DNA from: Caldifarciminota bacterium
GTDB taxonomy: Bacteria > Hydrothermota > Tepidihabitantia > Tepidihabitantales > Tepidihabitantaceae
Reading direction: 5' to 3'
NCBI GenBank assembly: GCA_016935775.1
Contig: JAFGQF010000064.1
Coordinates: 1 to 9,770, forward strand
Length of the DNA stretch: 9,770 nt
A model generated the notes under the pieces. The model had not been told where the DNA came from. It worked only from the letters and a program-made list of their open reading frames with translations, and searched no databases. Every line of letters starts with the position of its first letter. The stretch's first letter is position 1. Shown in pieces: positions 1 to 6,841 of this stretch. A program made the translations under genes and the position numbers.

Positions 1-534
1 CAGCTGGCCGAACGGCTGGCGGTGCTCCGGCTGCACGGCATGTCCAAGTCGGCGCTCTCCCGCCACGAACACTACCGGCACTGGGACATGGCTGAGCCCG
101 GCTACAAGGCCAACCTGTCCGACATCCAAGCCGCCCTGCTGCTGCCCCAGCTCGACCGGCTCGAAGCGCTCTGGAAGCGGCGCGCGGCGATCGCCCGGCG
201 CTACGAGGAGGCGTTCGCCGCAGCCGGGATTGATTTCCCGGTCGCGCTGCCCGGGGTGAAACACGCCCGCCACCTCTTCACCATCTGGGCCCCGGACGAA
301 AGGCGCGACGCCGCCATCAGCCACCTCCAGGACCACGGTGTCGGCGTGGTCGTCAACTACCTCGCCGTCCACTTGCGGCAGTACTACCGGGACAAGCTCG
401 GCTGCCGGCCGGGCGATTTCCCGGTGGCCGAGGAAATCGGCCGCCGGACCATCAGCCTGCCCTTCTACCCGAAGCTCAGCGACGTCGAGGTGAACCACGT
501 CATCGCCACGACCATCGCCGCGCTGGGCAACTGA
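1..534 (+). CDS. DegT/DnrJ/EryC1/StrS-family sugar aminotransferase, C-terminal part (5' end outside window)
   Basis: PLP-dependent aminotransferase of the family that puts an amino group on a keto sugar of a nucleotide-activated sugar, usually from glutamate, in the cytoplasm. The frame is open from base 1 and reads 177 codons to TGA at 532-534; the family is about 370-400 residues, so roughly half is missing, including the active-site lysine region. Visible family signatures are LRLHGMSK near the start, GYKANLSDIQAALLLPQL (typical form GYNYRMTDIQAALGLAQL), RRAAIARRYEEAF, the substrate-loop region VHLRQYYRDKLG, and the C-terminal block AEEIGRRTISLPFYPKLSD. The internal Met at position 22 lies inside a conserved block, so it is not the real start. 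The gene converges on the glycosyltransferase ending at 565, leaving a 30-nt gap. The family call is firm; the exact sugar substrate is not visible. Confidence 0.93.
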   Translation, partial: QLAERLAVLRLHGMSKSALSRHEHYRHWDMAEPGYKANLSDIQAALLLPQLDRLEALWKRRAAIARRYEEAFAAAGIDFPVALPGVKHARHLFTIWAPDERRDAAISHLQDHGVGVVVNYLAVHLRQYYRDKLGCRPGDFPVAEEIGRRTISLPFYPKLSDVEVNHVIATTIAALGN

Positions 535-564
535 ACGACTGGCGCGCGGCCTCCGGGACGGCGG

Positions 565-2094
565 CTAGCGCTCGAGCAACAGCGGAATCACGATCGGGCG
601 ACCGTCCGGTCCCACGCCGACGTCGGGCACCAGCAGGTAATCGACAAACTCCTCGTCCCTGACTTCGAGATCTTCCTCGCCCAGCAGGTTGATGGTGTAG
701 CGTATCGGGTAGCCGCTGGAATTGGCGAACGGCAGCGACAGCAGGTAGATGTCGTTCCACCGCGCGAAGAAACGTGAGAGCAGCACGGTGGTTGTCCGGC
801 GCTCGGTTATCTGGTAGCGCAAGCGGTCGAGAGCCGTCACGGTCTCCCGGCTGGCCCGGTACTTGCGGGCAAGCACCCGCCGGGCCGGTATCACGCCGGT
901 CGCCGCGTAGCTGACCAGCGGTGCGAAGAGCATCAACAGCACCGCGGTTGTGGCGGCGCGGAACCGGGCCCGGTGCGCCAGCGCGAACGCCGCCAGGAAG
1001 AACACCGGGGCCAGCGACCGCTGGTCGCGCCACTCGTAGGCGTCGTAGAGCAGGAACAGCGACAGAAACGTTATCAGCCCGATGACGCCAGCCGCCAGGG
1101 CAAACCGGTCGCCGCGCCGGACGCCGAACCAGCAGCACGCACCGACAAGCACCGCCAGCAGGTACTTGGTCCCGAGGTACGCGACCGCAACCTGCGAGTT
1201 TGCGACCGTCACGGCGGAGACGCCCGGCGGGGTCGAAAACGGGGCCGCCCGGAAGAAGTAGGTCACGAGATTGGACCAGAAGTTCCCGGCCAGCAGACCG
1301 GCCGCCCGCAGGACATCGCCCTGCTGCAGCACCGGCCTGAGGCTGGCAAGAAAACCGTAGGGATAGGATGCGTGGAACAGCGACGTGTACACCATGCCGG
1401 CGACGACCCCGGCCAGCGCCCCGGCGGCATAGAGCAACGCCCGGGACCAGGACCGGGCGAGCGGGACGAGGCAGAAGAGAAACATCATCCACGACAGCCG
1501 GAACCAGGCGGCGACCACCATCGCCACGACGAACAGGACGACGTTGCGCCGCCGGCGCCGCGGGTCGGTTTCGCGGTAGACCGCCAGCAGCAGTACCCCG
1601 GCCACCACCGCGAAAAACACCTGCATCGTCTCCTGCATCCACGTGAACAGGTACACCGGTAGCGTGAAATAAAGCAGGACCACGGCGACCAGGAACAGTC
1701 GCCGGGACAGCGGCAACCGCTGGACGGCAATCAGCGCCAGCGCCAGCAACAGGAAGATGAGATTGGTGACGATAGCATTGAGCGGGTGGAACCCGACGGC
1801 CCGGGCTACCAGCCCGTGCAATAGGTTATAGGAGATACCGTGCGAGCTGAACTGGCCGACCCGGGAAACGCTCTCCTCGAGCACGAACGGGCTCGTCAGC
1901 GTTCCGTGCTCGCAGAACGCCCGGGCGCGGGAGTAGTAACCGACCTCGTCCGACGAAACCGGCAGGTACTGGCCGTCCGACACCATCGTCGCCAGCCAGG
2001 CATAGCACAGCACTGCCGCAAGGATGACACCGACCAGCACCAGCGCCTCGGCGCGGCCGGCGTTGCCGGACCGGTCTGTCGCGTCAGAATCCAT
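565..2094 (-). CDS. Polytopic membrane protein, probable GT-C-type glycosyltransferase
   Basis: A 509-residue integral membrane protein with about ten or more hydrophobic segments, likely moving a sugar from a polyprenyl-phosphate donor to an acceptor on the outer face of the cytoplasmic membrane. After a first helix (about residues 17-37) the first outer loop carries an acidic pair in LPVSSDEVGYYSRARAF (D49, E50), where GT-C enzymes hold their catalytic acidic residue; a second acidic site is E155 in the segment before a helix. EWRDQRSLAP (about 354-363) near the last helices is also GT-C-like. The C-terminal 100 residues are soluble. The start is set at the ATG at 2094, which overlaps the upstream gene's end by 11 nt (2084-2094). 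An open frame runs a further 57 codons upstream, but that stretch is Arg/Ser/Thr-rich and lies within the neighbour's coding sequence. There is only a weak GAAG upstream, so translational coupling is likely. The exact family is uncertain. Confidence 0.82.
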   Translation of the reverse strand: MDSDATDRSGNAGRAEALVLVGVILAAVLCYAWLATMVSDGQYLPVSSDEVGYYSRARAFCEHGTLTSPFVLEESVSRVGQFSSHGISYNLLHGLVARAVGFHPLNAIVTNLIFLLLALALIAVQRLPLSRRLFLVAVVLLYFTLPVYLFTWMQETMQVFFAVVAGVLLLAVYRETDPRRRRRNVVLFVVAMVVAAWFRLSWMMFLFCLVPLARSWSRALLYAAGALAGVVAGMVYTSLFHASYPYGFLASLRPVLQQGDVLRAAGLLAGNFWSNLVTYFFRAAPFSTPPGVSAVTVANSQVAVAYLGTKYLLAVLVGACCWFGVRRGDRFALAAGVIGLITFLSLFLLYDAYEWRDQRSLAPVFFLAAFALAHRARFRAATTAVLLMLFAPLVSYAATGVIPARRVLARKYRASRETVTALDRLRYQITERRTTTVLLSRFFARWNDIYLLSLPFANSSGYPIRYTINLLGEEDLEVRDEEFVDYLLVPDVGVGPDGRPIVIPLLLER

Positions 2095-4156
2095 CGATGG
2101 CTTCGGGCTCGAGGTCACCCGGTGTTTCGCGGTCGGCCAGGTAGAGCAGCACCGCTCCGTCGGCGGTGGTGTAAAGCGGCTTGAAAACGAAGTCGGCGAC
2201 GGCGAACGGGTCTCCGTCGTTCTGGAACGTGAACGGCATCGTGCTCCCGAACGGACGGTCGTCATCGCGAATCCAGATGCTCAGCGCCGGCAGGTAGTTG
2301 GCGATACTCCGCTCCCCGAACCAGACCTGGAAACTCATCGCCCGGTAGCTGACGAACCGCTCGGCGAGTTCCGGCCCGACGATGTCGCGGTCCAGGCTGT
2401 CAAGACTCCAGGGCCAGAACACGCTCCGGAAGCTGTCCTGGTCGAAACGGGCAACCAGTTGCAGCACCTGTCGCAGGTCGCGGCGCAGCCGCTCCGGGCT
2501 GGCGTGCACGACCGGCAGGCGATCTTCGGAGTCGGTACGGCGCAGCACGTCGAAGCGCCCCACCCGGTTCCCGACTTCATAGTTATGGGCGACAAACTCC
2601 AGCAGCTCGTCGAAGTAGAACAGCGACTCGTAGGAGTCGCGGTCGTGGCCGGTCACCCAGGGCGTCGCGTCATCGTGTACGATAACGAACACCTCGGGCG
2701 GGTCGCTCGCCAGTTCATTGATGAACCGCCGGCGCAGCCCCGGCCAGGTCCAGTCGGAAACGAGGTGATGGTTGTAGATGAACCGGGTGACGCTGCCCCG
2801 CCGGGCCAGCAGGTTGACCAGCGGGTCGACGCCCCAGACGAACACCCGGTCCCTGGGCCCGGTCGTCGCGCGCAGGTGTCGAGCCAGTTCGACCTGCTCG
2901 CCGAGACTGAAGTCCGGGGTCGAGTGCATCGGGTCGGCCCGGTAGTCGGCCAGCGAGCGCGACCCGATGACGATGCCGGCCAGGTCGCCAAACCGGCCCG
3001 GGAAGGCGGTGCAGCACAGCAACAGCAGGACCACGCCGGCGGTGAGCACGGCCCGGCGGCCGGCTGGTTCCGGGCCCGACCAGATCGGCCGCAGCAAAGC
3101 CGCCGCGCCCAGCGCCGTGAGCAAGGCCAACGGCGGCAGGACCGGCAGGTAATGGTAGTAGAACATCCTCCCCTGCAGGTAGACGGTCACCAGCGCGACA
3201 GCAAGCCACAGCCACAGCAGGACCAGCGCCAGTCGGGAGCAGCCCTGCCCGAGGAACCGGCGCTGGCGAAACGCAACGACCGAAACCAGCAGCCCGACGA
3301 CGCCCAGCAGTCCGCCGATGCCCTGCCCCGGCCGCGAAAGCCAAGTGGTGAACATCCGGGCAAACCGGCCCAGCGCGCCCTCGCCCAGGTAGTCGTGGGT
3401 GGCGTAGCCGAAGGCGCGCCGCGTCAGCGGTTCGAGGAAAGCCGGCAGCGCGCCGGCAACTGCCAGCGCGCCGAGAACGACTGCGGCCAGCGCACCGAAC
3501 CCTACCAGCAACCAGAGCGCGCCGGTACGTCCCCGACCGGACCGCAGCGACGTGAGCAATGCCAGGCCGCCCAGCACGGGTACCAGCAGGCCGATCGGGT
3601 ACTTGAAGAAGACCGCCGTCCCGAGCAGGACGCCGGCCCCGAACCAGCGCCACCGGTTGCCGGCCCCGGGCCGCTGCAGCGCCGGCAACGCGAGAACAAA
3701 CGCGCCGACGATCGGCAGGTTCAGGAACCCGTCGACCTGCGCGGTATTCCAGAAATCAAAGAGGTAGTAGAGCGTGGCGAAACCGATGCCGGCACCGACC
3801 GCCAGCCAGCGCCGGCCGAAAGCTTGCCAGGCGAACCGGCATACCAGCGCGGCGGTAGCCGCGGTCCAGGCGAGGTCAACCAGCCGGATCGACAGCATCG
3901 AGTCGCCGAACAGCACCATTGCCAGCGCGTGAACCAGCGCGGTCAGCGGGGCCATCCCCATCATTATGTCGCGGTACATCACCCGGCCGTCGAGGACCAG
4001 CCGGGCGATCCAGGCATAGATGCCGTGGTCGCGGCCGAACGGGAAGACCAGTGACACCAGGCCGAGCAGCGTCGAACCGCCGAGCACGACCAGCCACGCC
4101 CGCCGCCCGGGGCCCGCGCCGGGTTCCTGGACGGGTACCGCTTCTGTCGCCATCAC
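2084..4156 (-). CDS. GT-C/GT39-like (ArnT/PMT-type) membrane glycosyltransferase with a C-terminal extension
   Basis: A 690-residue membrane glycosyltransferase of the broad ArnT/PMT-like group, predicted to use a polyprenyl-linked sugar on the outer face of the membrane. The first helix is at about residues 20-39. It is followed by GRDHGIYAWIARLVLDG and MYRDIMMGMAPLTALVHAL, the family's first outer loop, with catalytic-type D43. A second acidic position is D142 in NTAQVDGFLNLP. About ten more hydrophobic helices run to residue 384. Residues 430-540 form a soluble domain (DRVFVWGVDPLVNLLARRG, then a VFVIVHDD strand) often seen at the end of such enzymes. Residues 545-690 are an extra soluble stretch that I do not recognise. 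The start is GTG at 4156 followed at once by ATG at 4153. No Shine-Dalgarno is visible, and the promoter places the transcript start at the GTG. First gene of a two-gene unit with the gene ending at 565. Confidence 0.9.
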   Translation of the reverse strand: MMATEAVPVQEPGAGPGRRAWLVVLGGSTLLGLVSLVFPFGRDHGIYAWIARLVLDGRVMYRDIMMGMAPLTALVHALAMVLFGDSMLSIRLVDLAWTAATAALVCRFAWQAFGRRWLAVGAGIGFATLYYLFDFWNTAQVDGFLNLPIVGAFVLALPALQRPGAGNRWRWFGAGVLLGTAVFFKYPIGLLVPVLGGLALLTSLRSGRGRTGALWLLVGFGALAAVVLGALAVAGALPAFLEPLTRRAFGYATHDYLGEGALGRFARMFTTWLSRPGQGIGGLLGVVGLLVSVVAFRQRRFLGQGCSRLALVLLWLWLAVALVTVYLQGRMFYYHYLPVLPPLALLTALGAAALLRPIWSGPEPAGRRAVLTAGVVLLLLCCTAFPGRFGDLAGIVIGSRSLADYRADPMHSTPDFSLGEQVELARHLRATTGPRDRVFVWGVDPLVNLLARRGSVTRFIYNHHLVSDWTWPGLRRRFINELASDPPEVFVIVHDDATPWVTGHDRDSYESLFYFDELLEFVAHNYEVGNRVGRFDVLRRTDSEDRLPVVHASPERLRRDLRQVLQLVARFDQDSFRSVFWPWSLDSLDRDIVGPELAERFVSYRAMSFQVWFGERSIANYLPALSIWIRDDDRPFGSTMPFTFQNDGDPFAVADFVFKPLYTTADGAVLLYLADRETPGDLEPEAIDGF

Positions 4157-4162
4157 CGGGGA

Positions 4163-4190
4163 AGTATCCGTTGTCCCCCCGGGGAGTCAA
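4163..4190 (-). promoter_or_regulatory. Sigma70-like promoter for the 4156-565 glycosyltransferase unit, leaderless
   Basis: Read on the minus strand, the -35 box TTGACT (4190-4185) is followed by a 16-nt spacer and the -10 box GATACT (4168-4163). Six nucleotides (TCCCCG) separate the -10 box from the GTG start at 4156. Transcription normally starts about 7 nt after the -10 box, so the message should begin at or beside the start codon. This fits the lack of a Shine-Dalgarno site. The spacer contains the palindrome CCCCGGGG (4177-4184). Confidence 0.7.
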
Positions 4191-4209
4191 CCTCACCGGC
4201 TCCTTGACT
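4185..4209. repeat. Inverted repeat formed by two back-to-back -35 boxes
   Basis: AGTCAA (4185-4190) and TTGACT (4204-4209) are perfect inverted copies separated by 13 nt. They are the -35 elements of the two divergent promoters, so the whole intergenic region has near dyad symmetry about position 4197. Upstream of each box the two strands share a short CCGG sequence, but nothing longer. Confidence 0.75.
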
Positions 4210-4231
4210 GGCCGCGGCGAACCGGCATACT
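4204..4231 (+). promoter_or_regulatory. Sigma70-like promoter for the RmlB-like SDR gene, leaderless
   Basis: The -35 box TTGACT (4204-4209), a 16-nt spacer and the -10 box CATACT (4226-4231) are followed by six nucleotides (TCCGCC) and then the ATG at 4238. Spacer length, the ATACTTCC core and the distance to the start codon match the divergent promoter at 4163-4190. No Shine-Dalgarno precedes the ATG, and the predicted transcription start falls at the ATG. Confidence 0.72.
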
Positions 4232-4237
4232 TCCGCC

Positions 4238-5248
4238 ATGAAGACGATACTGGTCACCGGCGGCTGCGGCTTCATCGGCAGCAACTTCATCAGGCACTGG
4301 TACGATACTCACCCCGACCACCGCATCCTCAACCTCGATCTGCTGACCTACGCCGCCAACCCGGAGAACATCCCGCCGCGCATCCGTGACGATGCCGATC
4401 GCTACGAGTTCTGGTATGGCAACGTCTGCAACCCCGACCTTGTTTCCTCGCTCGTCGCCCGCGCCGACATCATCGTCCACTTCGCGGCCGAGAGCCACGT
4501 CGCCCGGTCGCTCTACGACAACCGGGTCTTCTTCGAGACCGACGTGCTCGGCACCCACGCGGTCGCCAACGCGGTTGTCAAGCACGCCGGCCGCATCGAG
4601 CACTTCATCCACATCTCGACGAGCGAGGTCTACGGCACCGCGCTGGCCGAGCCGATGACCGAGGAACACCCGCTCAACCCGATGAGCCCGTACGCCGCGG
4701 CCAAGGCCGGCGCCGACCGGCTGGTCTACTCATATATCGAGACCTACGGAATCCCGGCGACCATCGTCCGGCCGTTCAACCAGTACGGCCCGGCTCAGCA
4801 CCTCGAGAAGGTCGTGCCGCGCTTCATCACCGCCGCGCTCACCGGCCGGCCGCTCGAACTCCACGGCGGTGGCAGTGCCAGGCGCGACTGGCTGTACGTC
4901 GAGGACCTCTGCCGGCGGCTCGGCAAGGTCATCGAGCACCGCGACCGGTCAATCGGCGAGGTCTTCAACCTCGGGAGCGGCGAGGTCGTTTCGGTCGCGG
5001 ACATCGCCCGGATGGTGCTTGAGGAACTCGGCCTGCCCGACATTCCCCGCACGCCGATCGAGGACCGGCCCGGCCAGGTGGACCTGCACGTCAGCTCGAC
5101 CGCCAAGGCCGCCGAACTGCTCGGGGTCGAACCGGGAATTCGCTTCGCCGAGGGGCTGAAGCGCACGATTGACTGGTACCGGGACAACGAGCAGTGGTGG
5201 CGGCGCATCGAGTGGATGAGCCACCCGCACCGCAGTTCGCGCTGGTAG
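4238..5248 (+). CDS. RmlB-like NAD-dependent epimerase/dehydratase (extended SDR) with a TSE catalytic triplet
   Basis: A cytoplasmic extended SDR of 336 residues that acts on a nucleotide-activated sugar by oxidation at C4 with bound NAD. The NAD motif is GGCGFIGS (G8, G11, G14), with ribose-binding D34 in NLDLLTYAANPENI, an RmlB-style segment. HFAAESHVARSL (81-92) is also RmlB-like. The catalytic parts are STSEVYG (127-133) and Y152/K156 in SPYAAAKAGAD. FNQYGPAQH, DWLYVEDLC and DRPGQVDLH form the substrate side. Canonical dTDP-glucose 4,6-dehydratases have Thr-Asp-Glu in the triplet; here it is T128-S129-E130, as in ArnA/UXS-type decarboxylases and LegB-type dehydratases. The reaction could therefore be dehydration, decarboxylation or epimerisation. 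The gene stands alone, diverges from the glycosyltransferase unit, and ends 9 nt before the converging operon. The fold is certain; the substrate is not. Confidence 0.93.
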   Translation: MKTILVTGGCGFIGSNFIRHWYDTHPDHRILNLDLLTYAANPENIPPRIRDDADRYEFWYGNVCNPDLVSSLVARADIIVHFAAESHVARSLYDNRVFFETDVLGTHAVANAVVKHAGRIEHFIHISTSEVYGTALAEPMTEEHPLNPMSPYAAAKAGADRLVYSYIETYGIPATIVRPFNQYGPAQHLEKVVPRFITAALTGRPLELHGGGSARRDWLYVEDLCRRLGKVIEHRDRSIGEVFNLGSGEVVSVADIARMVLEELGLPDIPRTPIEDRPGQVDLHVSSTAKAAELLGVEPGIRFAEGLKRTIDWYRDNEQWWRRIEWMSHPHRSSRW

Positions 5249-5263
5249 CCCGGCCGGCTACTG
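5243..5263. terminator. Hairpin between convergent genes, both stop codons in the stem
   Basis: GTAGCC (5245-5250) pairs with GGCTAC (5256-5261) around a 5-nt loop, and two wobble pairs extend the stem to about 8. The TAG stop of the plus-strand SDR (5246-5248) and the TAG stop of the minus-strand SMR gene (5260-5258) lie in opposite arms. There is no T-tract on either side, so intrinsic termination is uncertain. It could slow polymerase or protect 3' ends from both directions. Confidence 0.4.
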
Positions 5264-5599
5264 CAGCGTGAAGACGTAGATCCCGGCGATTATCAGCAGG
5301 ATGCCGGCGACCCGGCTCCAGGTGATCCTCTCGCCGAGGAACAGCCGGCCCAGCACCAGCACGAAGACGTAGCCCAAGGACGACCACACCGGGCCATCCT
5401 TGAGCTGCACCTGCCGGTAGGCGATAATCGTCATCAACGTCGTCGCCAACATCATCGCGTAGGCCAGCGCCACCCGCCAGTTCAGGTACTCGCGCAGTCC
5501 GTTGGGGTGTTCGCGGTTGGCACTCGACTTCAGCAGCACCTGGGCAACCGACACCACCAGCACCGAGAAGATGTAGAGCAGCAGGTACTTACTTGGCAT
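5258..5599 (-). CDS. Small EamA/SMR-type four-helix membrane protein (ArnE/ArnF-like), subunit 2
   Basis: A 113-residue protein with four predicted helices (about 5-23, 43-60, 70-88, 95-112), the size and layout of small multidrug resistance and half-EamA proteins. The family-like end FLGERITWSRVAGILLIIAGIYVF matches the last two helices of such transporters, and VAQVLLKSSA ends helix 1. Related pairs such as ArnE/ArnF flip a polyprenyl-phosphate sugar across the inner membrane. Basic residues favour the outer side for both ends: one in the N-terminus, two in loop 2 and none at the C-terminus, against four in loop 1 and three in loop 3. This is the reverse of its partner. The ATG overlaps the end of the upstream gene by 11 nt (5589-5599), with no clear Shine-Dalgarno, so coupled translation is likely. 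Last gene of the operon. The cargo is inferred only from context. Confidence 0.85.
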   Translation of the reverse strand: MPSKYLLLYIFSVLVVSVAQVLLKSSANREHPNGLREYLNWRVALAYAMMLATTLMTIIAYRQVQLKDGPVWSSLGYVFVLVLGRLFLGERITWSRVAGILLIIAGIYVFTLQ

Positions 5600-5945
5600 T
5601 GCGGAAGACCAGGAAGATGCCGCCGATGATTATCGCCGTCCCGAAAAGGTTCGCCGGCCGCACCGGCTCGCCGAAGAATAACAAAGCCCAGAGCATCACC
5701 CAGGCGATACCGATGCCGGTGTTGGCGTATGCGACCGAAATGTCGAACCGCCTGATGATCTTCTGCCAGCAGAACGCGTAGCCGACAATTATCGCCATCT
5801 CGACCGCGTACAGTCGGACAAACCGCCAGGACAGGAACTGCTCGCGCGAAAGCGTCTTGGCAATCACGCTGGCGAAGGAATTGAGAAGCACCAGCGCGTG
5901 GAGCGCGATGATGTCGCGGACCCGTGCGGGCGGCGGGCGACTCAT
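5589..5945 (-). CDS. Small EamA/SMR-type four-helix membrane protein (ArnE/ArnF-like), subunit 1
   Basis: A 118-residue protein with four predicted helices (about 12-29, 42-60, 69-91, 98-114). FFGEPVRPANLFGTAIIIGGIFLVF is the recognisable third-loop and fourth-helix block of EamA/SMR proteins (FxGEx, then a Gly-rich helix). Charge bias predicts both ends in the cytoplasm: R3, R8 and R10 in the N-terminus, K62, R65 and R66 in loop 2, and R115 and K118 at the end (8 basic residues), against 5 in loops 1 and 3. Its downstream partner is biased the other way. Start and stop codons overlap as ATGA with the upstream SDR (5942-5945). The placement after sugar-modifying genes suggests a lipid-linked sugar flippase rather than a drug pump, but this is inference. 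It could instead be an uncharacterised small-molecule transporter. Confidence 0.85.
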   Translation of the reverse strand: MSRPPPARVRDIIALHALVLLNSFASVIAKTLSREQFLSWRFVRLYAVEMAIIVGYAFCWQKIIRRFDISVAYANTGIGIAWVMLWALLFFGEPVRPANLFGTAIIIGGIFLVFRNAK

Positions 5946-6829
5946 CGCCCCGGCGCGGATTTCATATCAGCCAGGGCCGACCGCAGGTCCCACCGCGCCC
6001 GCCAGCCGAGCGTTGCGCCTGCTCGCGCAACATCCATCAGCTGGACCGACCGGTCACCTGGCCGGTCGGGTAGCAGTTCGAGATTGCCGCGGTTGTCGAA
6101 CACTTCGTTGACCGTTTCTGCCAGCTCCCGGTGCGAGGTGCTCGCACCGGTGCCGATGTTGAACAACCCGGTCGCGTCCGGGCGGTCCAGCGCCGCGCCG
6201 ATTGCCCGGGCCACGTCGCGAACGTAGACGTACTCGCGCCGGCCCGCGCCTTCGCCCCAGACCTCGAGCCGCTCGCCGGCCCGTGCCCGCCGGATGAAGG
6301 TCGCCAGCATGAACCCCTCGCGCTCGCCCGGCCCGACCACCTGGGCAACCCGCAGCGACTTGATCGCTAGCCCGTGCTCGCGGGAATACAGCCCGGCCAG
6401 TGTCTCGACCGCGGCCTTCATCGCGCCATAAAGGGTGACCGGCGCGGGCAACTGGTCCTCACACCACGGCCGCGGGTTGGCCGGCCCGTAGACCGCGATT
6501 GACGACAGGCTGACGACGTTCCTGACACCGGCCGCGCGGCAGGCCTCGAATGTCCGGGCGGCGATTGCCAGGCTTGGCAGGTAGTCGGCGAATGTCTCAC
6601 TCGTCCGGTCGCGCCCGGTCCTCCGCCCGGCCAGCAGCACGAGCCCGTCCAAGTCCGCCAGCGCGCCGGATATGTCGTCGCCGGGCAGCTCGGCCCGGAG
6701 GAAGTCGGTCCCGGCCAGGTCGGCCGGCGGCGGCTGCCGGTCAATGACCAGGAACGAGTGTGCCCGCCCCAACTCACGGACTATCCACGAACCGATGAAC
6801 CCGCTGCCGCCGACCAGCGCGATTCGCAT
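5942..6829 (-). CDS. NAD-dependent epimerase/dehydratase (extended SDR)
   Basis: A 295-residue cytoplasmic SDR, probably acting on a nucleotide sugar. It has GGSGFIGS (G7, G10, G13) at the N-terminus, an acidic residue at the end of strand 2 (D30 in VIDR) favouring NAD over NADP, LLAGRR after strand 4, the SLSSIAVYG strand (S109/S110), and the catalytic pair Y134 and K138 in TLYGAMKAA. REYVYVRDVARAI and LFNIGTGAS form the C-terminal substrate part. It lacks the RmlB triplet and the RmlB LTYAGN-type segment, so a 4-epimerase or 4-ketoreductase role is more likely than dehydration. It is somewhat short for the family (usually 300-330), with no sign of truncation. The ATG follows the acyltransferase stop by 12 nt, and the end overlaps the next gene by 4 nt. 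Third gene of the operon. Confidence 0.9.
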   Translation of the reverse strand: MRIALVGGSGFIGSWIVRELGRAHSFLVIDRQPPPADLAGTDFLRAELPGDDISGALADLDGLVLLAGRRTGRDRTSETFADYLPSLAIAARTFEACRAAGVRNVVSLSSIAVYGPANPRPWCEDQLPAPVTLYGAMKAAVETLAGLYSREHGLAIKSLRVAQVVGPGEREGFMLATFIRRARAGERLEVWGEGAGRREYVYVRDVARAIGAALDRPDATGLFNIGTGASTSHRELAETVNEVFDNRGNLELLPDRPGDRSVQLMDVARAGATLGWRARWDLRSALADMKSAPGR

Positions 6830-6841
6830 CGCCTGGCCGAC

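Noticed and set aside
535..564. Possible terminator between the convergent aminotransferase and glycosyltransferase genes
   Set aside because: The 30-nt gap is GC-rich, but I found no stem longer than 3-4 pairs and no T-tract.
500..1642. 380-codon minus-strand frame overlapping the GT-C-type gene at 565-2094
   Set aside because: Gly/Arg/Ala/Pro-rich and frame-shifted against a protein with clear transmembrane segments; a GC-rich shadow.
2095..2265. 57-codon N-terminal extension of the minus-strand membrane protein beginning at 2265
   Set aside because: The stretch is Ser/Thr/Arg-rich and lies fully inside the upstream gene's coding sequence. The ATG at 2094 directly precedes a charged N-terminus and the first helix.
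2024..4054. 676-codon open frame on the plus strand opposite the GT-C gene
   Set aside because: The product is Gln/Arg/Pro/Glu-rich with no hydrophobic core or motif. Long antisense frames are expected opposite GC-rich genes, and the minus-strand frame has clear GT-C features.
4238..5248. Naming the SDR gene rmlB
   Set aside because: The catalytic Asp of dTDP-glucose 4,6-dehydratase is Ser, and no rmlA, rmlC or rmlD gene is seen in the window, so the specific name is not supported.
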